NCBI GenBank assembly: GCA_037127655.1
Contig: JBAXXY010000017.1
Location: 1 to 27,258 of the forward strand
From: GWF2-38-69 sp037127655
GTDB lineage: Bacteria; Verrucomicrobiota; Lentisphaeria; Victivallales; GWF2-38-69
Reading direction: 5' to 3'
Length of the DNA: 27,258 nt
A program made the translations under genes and the position numbers. Positions within the stretch are counted from its first letter, which is position 1. Every line of letters begins with the position of its first letter. The notes under the pieces were generated by a model. That model made no database searches. It saw only the letters and a program-made list of their open reading frames with translations, and was not told the origin of the DNA. Positions 1 through 6,570 of the stretch are shown piece after piece.

Positions 1-51
1 CATAATAGCAGTATTTATCTAAGATTTTTTACATTGGAGTATTTAGTTTAT

Positions 52-1161
52 ATGACCTTTGATGAACTTAAGTCATTTCTTAACGATGCGAAAGCGCGAA
101 CTCTTAACCTCAAAAGACACCTCAAAATAGACGAAAAGGCACAAGCTAAGAAAGATATTGAAGAAAAGATGCTTGCTCCTAATTTCTGGGACAGCAGGGA
201 AAAAGCTCAGGCTTATATGAACGAGCTTAGCGCGGCAAAAACTGTTCTTGAGAGTTACGATAAACTTGCCAGGGATCTGGAAGACTTTACTGCTATGGCC
301 GAACTTGTCATAGAAAACCCTACAGATGATATGCTTGAAGAAGCTGAATTGCTCTGGAAAGGATTTTCTCCGACAATAGACAGGGCAGAACTTCTAAGCT
401 TCCTTTCCGGCAAATATGATAAAAACAATGCTTACATCTCTATACATGCAGGAGCAGGCGGGACTGAATCGTGCGACTGGGCTTCAATGCTCTTTAGGAT
501 GTATAGAAGATGGTTTGAAAGGCGTGGGTGGAGCGAGGAAATCGTAGAATTTCAGCCTGGCGAAGAAGCTGGAACTAAGAGCATAACAGTTCTTGTTAAA
601 GGTCTTTTTGCGTATGGTTATTCCAAAGCGGAAAGAGGAATACACAGGCTTGTGAGGATATCTCCATTTGACAGCAACTCAAGACGGCATACCTCATTTG
701 TATCAGTCGAAGTCATGCCTGAATTTGAAGAGGATAATGATGAAATTGAAATTGATGAAAAGGATTTAAGGATTGATACCTACCGAAGCAGTGGAGCAGG
801 GGGTCAGCATGTAAATAAGACAGACAGCGCAATCAGGCTTACACACCTTCCTACGGGAATTGTGGTTGCCTGCCAGATTGAACGCTCTCAGCACAAAAAT
901 AGATCGACTGCCATGAAGATGTTAAGAGCCAAACTCTTCGCACTCAAAGAAGATGGAAAAAAGAAAGAAGCAGACTCTATAAGCGGAGACAAGACTGAGA
1001 TGGGATGGGGCAATCAGATAAGATCTTATGTCCTTCATCCTTATCAGATGGTAAAAGACTTAAGAACAGGTGTCGAAACAGGCAATACCGGGGCTGTTCT
1101 TGATGGCGATCTAGACCAATTTGTTGATGCCTGGGTTAAAAATAAACACAAAACTAAATAA
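52..1161 (+). CDS. prfB: Peptide chain release factor 2 (RF2)
   Basis: RF2 recognises UGA and UAA stop codons in the ribosomal A site and triggers hydrolysis of peptidyl-tRNA. The protein has 369 residues from ATG 52, the usual family length. The stop-codon recognition tripeptide SPF is at residues 204-206, which marks RF2 rather than RF1. The catalytic GGQ motif is at 250-252 in the context SGAGGQHVNKTDSA. The N-terminal helical domain covers about residues 1-100. ATG 52 was chosen over an in-frame TTG at 34 because it starts the conserved N-terminal helix and has GGAG at 36-39 upstream. Many bacteria need a +1 programmed frameshift (CUU UGA C) near codon 25 to make RF2; here the reading frame is continuous through that region, so this autoregulation is absent. 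The next gene starts 13 bases downstream. Confidence 0.97.
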   Translation: MTFDELKSFLNDAKARTLNLKRHLKIDEKAQAKKDIEEKMLAPNFWDSREKAQAYMNELSAAKTVLESYDKLARDLEDFTAMAELVIENPTDDMLEEAELLWKGFSPTIDRAELLSFLSGKYDKNNAYISIHAGAGGTESCDWASMLFRMYRRWFERRGWSEEIVEFQPGEEAGTKSITVLVKGLFAYGYSKAERGIHRLVRISPFDSNSRRHTSFVSVEVMPEFEEDNDEIEIDEKDLRIDTYRSSGAGGQHVNKTDSAIRLTHLPTGIVVACQIERSQHKNRSTAMKMLRAKLFALKEDGKKKEADSISGDKTEMGWGNQIRSYVLHPYQMVKDLRTGVETGNTGAVLDGDLDQFVDAWVKNKHKTK

Positions 1162-1174
1162 AAAGCGATATAAA

Positions 1175-2236
1175 ATGAAAAAAGTTCTTGTTGTTGCAAT
1201 CCTAAGTGTATTATCAATAATTCCTTTAACAGCCTCAAATATAGCCGATTTCATTGTTGGTCAGGATTCATACATCCTCCTCTATATCGATGCCGGAAAA
1301 CTCCAGAAAACCAAAATTTACACTGCTATCAAGAGCAATCTTCCTGCAAGATTTGCCAAATCAGACATACTTGCCTCAGTCTATCCTTCAACTGCGGCTA
1401 ATGGTCTGACAGAAAAAGATTTATCTGAAGTTGTGTTTTCGGTTGATGTTTCCCAGAGTAAAACTTCATCCAAAGAAAGCATTTCTTATCTGATTGGTTT
1501 CAAACTAAATAAAAGTATTACTCAGGACGAACTGACTAAGATGCTAACTTATGACCCGTCCGGTAAGGCAAATCTTACGGTAAAACAAATTAAAATCTCT
1601 GAAATTAGTGTAACTGAAATAAAATATCAGTCGTCCTCTCTCTATCTTGCCATGCCCGATGGTAATACGATTTTTGGTTCAGATTCTTCAGACTCAGTTG
1701 TAGCCTTGATGAAAAGATATAAAACAAATAAACTTATTGCTCTACCTGAAAGGATGACCGAACAGAAGAAACTTGTAGCTAAAGATTCAGTTCTCTATGC
1801 CATCGCGGCTGTTCCTCCGGCTATCAGGGGATTGCTTCAGAGTGAAGATGATAAAATTACACCGACTAATCAGCCTCAAAGCTTAAGCGCATCTTTGAGA
1901 ACTCTCATAAAGAACCTGGCTGGAGCGACGCTAAATGCTTCGGCTTCTGATACTCTAAATGTAAACACAGTTATTATGTTCCAGAATTCAGACTCGGCTA
2001 ATGTCCTCAATAATCTTATCAATCAGTTCATGCCGTTACTTAAAATTCAGATATTTATGATGGCTCAAAATAATACTCAGATACCGTTTTTAAATACCAT
2101 TACCAATAGTGTTAATGGAAATAACTTTGTCTTGAACTTTTCATTATGCGGTGACGACATTGCAGGTATCTTGAATCTTTCCCAGTCCAATCAGAAACTT
2201 AATCTGAATGTAAACTCAATCAGTATCCAGAATTAG
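1175..2236 (+). CDS. Secreted protein of unknown function
   Basis: I do not recognise the family. The 353-residue product starts with a typical Sec signal peptide (MKKVLVVAILSVLSIIPLTAS, likely cut near residue 20), so it should act outside the cytoplasm. The mature part is rich in Ser, Asn, Thr and Lys, has almost no cysteine and no membrane segment, and alternates strand-like and helix-like stretches. ATG 1175 was chosen over an in-frame ATG at 1121 because the latter lies inside prfB and would put 18 hydrophilic residues before the signal peptide. It follows prfB by 13 bases and is probably cotranscribed with it. The overall look resembles large secreted proteins of unknown function common in Lentisphaerae or Verrucomicrobia-like genomes, but that is an impression only. 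Confidence 0.75.
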   Translation: MKKVLVVAILSVLSIIPLTASNIADFIVGQDSYILLYIDAGKLQKTKIYTAIKSNLPARFAKSDILASVYPSTAANGLTEKDLSEVVFSVDVSQSKTSSKESISYLIGFKLNKSITQDELTKMLTYDPSGKANLTVKQIKISEISVTEIKYQSSSLYLAMPDGNTIFGSDSSDSVVALMKRYKTNKLIALPERMTEQKKLVAKDSVLYAIAAVPPAIRGLLQSEDDKITPTNQPQSLSASLRTLIKNLAGATLNASASDTLNVNTVIMFQNSDSANVLNNLINQFMPLLKIQIFMMAQNNTQIPFLNTITNSVNGNNFVLNFSLCGDDIAGILNLSQSNQKLNLNVNSISIQN

Positions 2237-2317
2237 CGCTGAGATTTCAGGTTTTAGATTGATGATTTCGGATTTGAGGAGCTAACCACAAAGGGCTCAA
2301 AGGTTTCACAAAGAATA

Positions 2318-2338
2318 ACACGGGTGTCTAGCCCGTGT
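2318..2338 (-). terminator. Possible terminator hairpin after arnB
   Basis: A perfect 7-bp inverted repeat (ACACGGG at 2318-2324, CCCGTGT at 2332-2338) with a 7-base loop lies 14 bases past the arnB stop. Read on the minus strand it is followed by a U-rich but interrupted tail (UUAUUCUUUGU). It sits between two convergent genes, so it could stop both transcripts, though the plus-strand tail is weaker. The rest of the 2237-2352 gap is A+T-rich with no coding signal. Confidence 0.4.
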
Positions 2339-2352
2339 CTAATGCTTCCTTT

Positions 2353-3501
2353 TTATGCTTTTGCCAGGACTTCCTTAATGGCATCAACTACATCATTAAC
2401 ATCCTGTTCTGTCATATCAGGAAAGAGAGGGATAGAGCACATCCTTTCGGAGTTAAAGTCTGTATTTGGAAGCACTCCCGGAGCGACATTCATTGTTTCA
2501 CGGTAATATTTCTGAACATGAGCCGCAAGGAAGTGAAGACCTGTTCCGATGTTAAGTTTCTTTAACTCTTCCATAAACTGATTGCGGGTAATTTTCTCGG
2601 AAACAACTCTAACTATGAAAAGATTCCAGGCATGAGTAAAGTCATATTTCGGATCACTCAAGGGTAGGACTCCTGCAACATCTTTGAGTTTCTTTCTGAG
2701 AGACATGGCTATTTTAGTGCGTTTCTCATTGAGTTCTTTTAATCTGGCTAACTGTCTCACTCCCAAAACTGCGCAAATGTCTGTGAGATTGTATTTGTAG
2801 CCAGGTTCAACTACTTGGGCCTGAGGTGAACGACCCTGTTGCTTTCTGTCGAACGCATCGACTCCAAGCCCGTGAAACTTGAGTCTTCTAAGCTTCTCTA
2901 TCAGAGTTGGGTCATTAGTAGTAATCATCCCGCCTTCGCCAGTTGTTATGTTCTTAATAGGATGGAATGAGTAAATGGCGGTATTATCACAGCCGATGTG
3001 TTTGCCCTTGTAGAAAGTTCCTATTGCGTGAGCGGCATCTTCGACGACTGTAATGCCATGCTTTTTAGCAAGATCATTAATTGAATCGAGATCTGCGGCA
3101 GCTCCTGCGTAGTGAACAGGGATGATGAGTTTAGTTTTAGGTGTAATGCATTTTTCGATAGTTTCTGTCGTAATCATCAATGTATCGCGGTCAACATCAG
3201 CAAAGACTGGAGTAGCTCCTGCAAGGACTATCATGTTCACAGTAGAAACCCAAGTTAGGGAAGGAGTGATTACTTCATCTCCGGGGCCGATATTTAATGC
3301 TTTAAGCAGTATATGCATTCCAGCTGTGGCGGATGTAAGTGCTACGCCGAATTTGGCTCCTGTATATTCGCAAAGATTTTTTTCAAATTCAGCATTCCAG
3401 ACACCAGTGGTAATCCAGCTTGAAAGCAGGACTTTGCTTACTGCTTCTGTGTCTTCTTTTGTGATAGATGGTTTGCAGAAAGGTAAAAATTCTTGTCTCA
3501 T
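2353..3501 (-). CDS. arnB: UDP-4-amino-4-deoxy-L-arabinose aminotransferase (ArnB-type, DegT/DnrJ/EryC1 family)
   Basis: ArnB is a PLP enzyme that transfers an amino group from glutamate to UDP-4-keto-arabinose, making the UDP-Ara4N used to modify lipid A. The 382-residue protein is near the family length and close to enterobacterial ArnB over its whole length. Shared stretches include SSWITTG near residue 28, TSATAGMHI, DEVITPSLTWVST (75-87), VHYAGA, VEDAAHA (153-159), SFHPIKNIT with the PLP-binding Lys183, KFHGLGVDAFDR, PGYKYNLTDI, GTGLHF and the C-terminal SIPLFPDMT. The start at 3501 was chosen over an ATG four codons upstream because GGAGG (3507-3511) lies 5 bases before it. No other arn gene (arnA, C, D, T) is in the window. 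Other DegT-family sugar aminotransferases are the main alternative, but the resemblance to ArnB is specific. Confidence 0.88.
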   Translation of the reverse strand: MRQEFLPFCKPSITKEDTEAVSKVLLSSWITTGVWNAEFEKNLCEYTGAKFGVALTSATAGMHILLKALNIGPGDEVITPSLTWVSTVNMIVLAGATPVFADVDRDTLMITTETIEKCITPKTKLIIPVHYAGAAADLDSINDLAKKHGITVVEDAAHAIGTFYKGKHIGCDNTAIYSFHPIKNITTGEGGMITTNDPTLIEKLRRLKFHGLGVDAFDRKQQGRSPQAQVVEPGYKYNLTDICAVLGVRQLARLKELNEKRTKIAMSLRKKLKDVAGVLPLSDPKYDFTHAWNLFIVRVVSEKITRNQFMEELKKLNIGTGLHFLAAHVQKYYRETMNVAPGVLPNTDFNSERMCSIPLFPDMTEQDVNDVVDAIKEVLAKA

Positions 3502-3506
3502 AAAAA

Positions 3507-3511
3507 CCTCC
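3507..3511 (-). promoter_or_regulatory. Ribosome binding site deciding the arnB start
   Basis: GGAGG on the minus strand, 5 bases before ATG 3501. It overlaps the second and third codons of the alternative upstream start (ATG at 3513), which makes the downstream ATG the better choice. Confidence 0.75.
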
Positions 3512-3529
3512 ATTGTATCTAAAATAGTT

Positions 3530-3557
3530 TTAATATTGAATATCTACTCATAAACAA
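3530..3557 (-). promoter_or_regulatory. Possible arnB promoter
   Basis: Minus-strand TTGTTT (3557-3552) and TATTAA (3535-3530) are separated by 16 bases, giving a leader of about 20-25 bases before arnB. Both hexamers are imperfect and the region is A+T-rich, so chance matches are likely. The -35 element lies inside the first CTCAT-N5-ATGAG repeat. Confidence 0.3.
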
Positions 3558-3561
3558 TGAG
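3547..3561. promoter_or_regulatory. Inverted repeat CTCAT-N5-ATGAG, copy 1 (candidate operator)
   Basis: A perfect 5-bp inverted repeat, CTCAT AAACA ATGAG, in the intergenic region between arnB and the MFS gene. It covers the proposed arnB -35 element. A further ATGAG half-site lies at 3573-3577, within a 10-base direct repeat (AATGAGGATA at 3556-3565 and 3572-3581, period 16). Confidence 0.45.
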
Positions 3562-3615
3562 GATATTGCAAAATGAGGATAAATCAATTATCCCGAAGAG
3601 AAAACTTTGTTTTCA

Positions 3616-3630
3616 CTCATTAAATATGAG
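3616..3630. promoter_or_regulatory. Inverted repeat CTCAT-N5-ATGAG, copy 2 (candidate operator)
   Basis: CTCAT TAAAT ATGAG has the same arms and spacer length as copy 1, 69 bases away. It ends one base before the -35 hexamer of the proposed MFS promoter. That position suits a transcription factor acting on the MFS gene. Confidence 0.45.
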
Positions 3631-3631
3631 C

Positions 3632-3659
3632 TTGCCATATTTATCTAAATGTGTAGAAT
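3632..3659 (+). promoter_or_regulatory. Sigma-70-type promoter for the MFS gene
   Basis: TTGCCA (3632-3637) and TAGAAT (3654-3659) are separated by 16 bases. This predicts transcription from about 3666 and a leader of about 37 bases before ATG 3703. It is the best promoter match in this intergenic region. Confidence 0.5.
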
Positions 3660-3702
3660 TACTTAGGAAGACTTTTTTTAAACCTAAATACTTTGGATTT
3701 TT

Positions 3703-4941
3703 ATGAATACAGTTAACCGCCTTACATGGTTGTCCTACCTTATTTTTATGTTTATGGGCTGTGAGTTCATCTCTCAGGGTGTGCTTATCCTTTTCGTATC
3801 AAAGACATACAATATTGGTCTTGCACATGTCGGATATTTACTTTTTATCCCGACTCTAATACAGGCTATAGTCACTTATTTCAATGGATATTTTCTGGAA
3901 AGTACTAACCTTAAATACCAGATTTACATCGGACTTGGCGCCGTATCCTTAAGTCTTTTGTTTGTCATAAGCGGTTGGTATTCGCTCTTTATCATCGGGC
4001 TTATTCCTCTGGGATTTGGTAACGGCATACTTATTTCCGTACCGAATTATCTGATAGTTAAACTTCATAATGAGAATAAATTTCAGAAACTCAATATAAT
4101 CAATTTCTTCTTCAGTGTGGGCGGAATTATGGGTCCATTCATTCTAGGACAATTATTGGAGATAAACTGGCCTTGGCAACTTATTGTAGCATTAGCATTT
4201 ATTTTCTTGGGAATCTTATTCTGGCTCAATAAGGCAATAGAATATTCTAAGTTCGCTCCTGATGAATCAAAAGATGAAGATGCGGAAAAGAAAATATCCT
4301 GGCATCTAAGCATTTATCTGATAGCAGCAGCTCTCTTCTTCTATGTTCTTTCCGAGTGTATTTTCTCTGCTTGGATAGTTTCATACTTCAAACTTGTCTG
4401 CGATTTCTCAATAGCCAAGGCGACATTGGGGCTGACTATCTACTGGCTCTTCATCACCTTCGGAAGATTCGGGGCAGATAAAATCGCTAAATACCTGAAG
4501 ATACATCAGTTTATTCTCATCTCGACATCATTGGCCTTTGTTGCATACCTATTGATTTTTCTGAATAAAAATACTACTTTCGCCATGGTTATGATTGCTT
4601 TAATGGGAATAGGTTATGCCGGACTTTATGCTTCAATTCTTTCTTACGGAATTGATCAACTGCCCTACAGTTGCCCGAAACTTATGAGCTTCATGATCCT
4701 GGCCGGCACTATCGGCGGAGTCCTGGCTTTGCCATTTTCAAGTTTCTTTGTTAATCACTACAGTATTTTAACGGCTCTGGCTTTAGGTCTTGCTATCCTA
4801 TTTTTGGTTATAGTATGTATCTTTTTCACACTGAAAGATAAAAATAATCCTGTCAGGAATGTCATAGGCTCTAAGAATCTGAAGAATGTCGTAAGGATTT
4901 CCCGCTTCTTTATCCGCAAGTTTTGGCGCAAACTAACCTAA
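3703..4941 (+). CDS. Major facilitator superfamily transporter
   Basis: An inner-membrane secondary transporter of 412 residues with about 12 predicted membrane segments in two halves of six. A charged cytoplasmic loop near residues 183-200 (FAPDESKDEDAEKK) separates the halves. Family-typical features are glycine-rich helices 4 and 5 (PLGFGNGILISVPN, FFFSVGGIMGPFILGQ) and the corresponding region of the second half (GIGYAGLYASI, GTIGGVLALP). The C-terminal tail is strongly basic. The substrate cannot be read from the sequence; the style is nearest to sugar or small-metabolite transporters of the FucP/TsgA-like branch, which is only a guess. It is divergent from arnB and convergent with the glucoamylase gene, 13 bases apart. 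A weak GGA precedes the start. Confidence 0.85.
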   Translation: MNTVNRLTWLSYLIFMFMGCEFISQGVLILFVSKTYNIGLAHVGYLLFIPTLIQAIVTYFNGYFLESTNLKYQIYIGLGAVSLSLLFVISGWYSLFIIGLIPLGFGNGILISVPNYLIVKLHNENKFQKLNIINFFFSVGGIMGPFILGQLLEINWPWQLIVALAFIFLGILFWLNKAIEYSKFAPDESKDEDAEKKISWHLSIYLIAAALFFYVLSECIFSAWIVSYFKLVCDFSIAKATLGLTIYWLFITFGRFGADKIAKYLKIHQFILISTSLAFVAYLLIFLNKNTTFAMVMIALMGIGYAGLYASILSYGIDQLPYSCPKLMSFMILAGTIGGVLALPFSSFFVNHYSILTALALGLAILFLVIVCIFFTLKDKNNPVRNVIGSKNLKNVVRISRFFIRKFWRKLT

Positions 4942-4954
4942 TTGGGATGATTAA

Positions 4955-6538
4955 TCACATCCTGCGGGCCTGGACGAAGGCGTGATGAACTAGAAGATAT
5001 TGAGCATAACTCCAGGTATAGTCGTTTGCAGAGGTTTGTTCGCCGGTATTTCTATCTATTTGTTCGGACATCCTGAAGGATTTGCCTGAGGCGTTTTCTT
5101 TTCCATCTATGTATTTGAAAACTAATTCCATCTGCTTATTACCCATCTCGATGTAATCAGGCTTCTTGAGTTCATAAGCCAAAGTGTAGTAATACTGAGC
5201 AAGAGCGATAGATGTGATAAACCATGGATTGCCTTTATTTAAAGGATCATTCCATGTGATGCCATTATAAATATCTCCCGGATAGCGACCGATAAGATTT
5301 ATTCCCTTAGGTAAATCTTCGTTGATCTTGTAAGAGTCTAATCCTTTTTTTGAGAAGCTCTTATCGGCAATGAGCCTGACAGTTTTTATGACTTCAAGCG
5401 ATGTCGGAGAGAGGTCTTCTTTAGATTCCTGAATTACAGAGACAAACTTTTTGGCAATGATTTTGTCTTTTGTAAGGCTTTTGTAAACCCATGAATCAGG
5501 CTGCGAGTATTCGTATAAATTTCCAAACAATATTCCGAGAATTACTGATGAGTCCAGAGACATCCCTCTGTACTTTGAGAAGTTATTGCTTTTGTATTTC
5601 GGATATATTGGAAAACTCAGATTTAGTGGAATGTCAGAGCCTTCACAGTAGGACTTAAACTTCTCCTGACCGTATGTGAAGGTCTGATAGTGTTCTACAG
5701 CCTGATATGAAAGATCTTCAGCGGCGGCTATATATTTTGAGGCAAGAGAGAGGTTATTGAAATTTGTTGATAGAGCCGCTCCGGCAGTCAACGCTTTTAT
5801 CTGAACCATTTTTGTGAAGAACATCTGGCCCAAACATGATTCCCATAAGTCAAAACATTCTTCTCTTGAGTTATCTACGATATAAGAGAGGTTCTGGTTT
5901 ATTAGTCCGTTTCCTTTAATGTCAAAGAGGTATTTTTCAACAAAATTCTTATCCAGGATAGTTCCGTTAATATTTAAAGGCTCTTTCTGGGACATAATGA
6001 GATTTGCAAATTCAGTAAAGACCAAAGCAGTAAAAGCTGGTCCGTCATTCTGCGGATTTTGCCAGTCTGTGACGCTTTCTCCTGACAGATAGAATTTTGC
6101 TATTCCGGGATAATACCCATCCTGTCTGGAGGCATAGTCGAAAAATTTTATATAATTTATCATCATCTGAGCATATCTTGTAATAGATTCCTTATCGTCT
6201 GTAGCAACGGCGCTTTTAAGTTCATCTTCAATTGCAAGCATCGCAATGCCGCCGTCTCTTTGCCAGAGATATGTGAACTTGTCATTGTTGGTTTGTTTTT
6301 CTTCGATTTTCTTCTCGTAAGGAGCTGCAACTATAGCACCGAGTAGAGCTTCTTTTCTGGCAGCTTTTTCAGGGTAAAGAGCTTCGGGAAATCTATTGGA
6401 ATCTGATGCGATATTCTCTTCAAGATTAGCTTTAATATGCCACATTACTTCATTGGAAAAACACGGCATATCTGACGGCATCGAAAAAGAGGAAAAAGTT
6501 GAGGCGAAGAAGAGAAGCAAAAGGTGGTGTTTTTTCAT
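4955..6538 (-). CDS. Secreted glucoamylase-like glycoside hydrolase family 15
   Basis: GH15 enzymes release glucose from the non-reducing ends of alpha-glucans with inversion of configuration. The 527-residue product has a signal peptide (residues 1-20) and a single (alpha/alpha)6-barrel domain like that of fungal glucoamylases. Visible motifs are the substrate-site YLWQRDGG (90-97), RQDGYYPG (138-145) and DWQNPQNDGPAF (158-169). The acid region ECFDLWES carries the likely general acid Glu233, followed by FFT. GRYPGDIYNG (417-426) and GNPWF (436-440) follow, and RMSEQIDRNTGEQ carries the likely general base Glu492, before DYTWSYA. No starch-binding domain is present. It is the last gene of the TRAP operon, 32 bases after the permease. 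The exact glucan substrate (starch, glycogen, dextran or a conjugate) is unknown. Confidence 0.88.
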   Translation of the reverse strand: MKKHHLLLLFFASTFSSFSMPSDMPCFSNEVMWHIKANLEENIASDSNRFPEALYPEKAARKEALLGAIVAAPYEKKIEEKQTNNDKFTYLWQRDGGIAMLAIEDELKSAVATDDKESITRYAQMMINYIKFFDYASRQDGYYPGIAKFYLSGESVTDWQNPQNDGPAFTALVFTEFANLIMSQKEPLNINGTILDKNFVEKYLFDIKGNGLINQNLSYIVDNSREECFDLWESCLGQMFFTKMVQIKALTAGAALSTNFNNLSLASKYIAAAEDLSYQAVEHYQTFTYGQEKFKSYCEGSDIPLNLSFPIYPKYKSNNFSKYRGMSLDSSVILGILFGNLYEYSQPDSWVYKSLTKDKIIAKKFVSVIQESKEDLSPTSLEVIKTVRLIADKSFSKKGLDSYKINEDLPKGINLIGRYPGDIYNGITWNDPLNKGNPWFITSIALAQYYYTLAYELKKPDYIEMGNKQMELVFKYIDGKENASGKSFRMSEQIDRNTGEQTSANDYTWSYAQYLLVHHAFVQARRM

Positions 6539-6570
6539 CGGAGGCCTTTATTAGGTTTGATATTACAAAG

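Noticed and set aside
34..51. TTG start for prfB six codons upstream
   Set aside because: ATG 52 starts the conserved helix, and the GGAG that would serve it overlaps the TTG codon region.
55..63. CTTTGAT near the prfB start, resembling the CUU UGA frameshift site
   Set aside because: It is read in frame as ACC TTT GAT, lies only two codons after the start and has no internal Shine-Dalgarno sequence before it.
3122..3553. 143-codon open frame antisense to arnB
   Set aside because: It overlaps the well-conserved arnB sequence and shows no family features or ribosome binding site.
4945..4962. GGATG/CATCC inverted repeat between the MFS and glucoamylase genes as a shared terminator
   Set aside because: Only 5 bp, alternative pairing as TGATTAATCA, overlaps the glucoamylase stop and has no U-run on either side.
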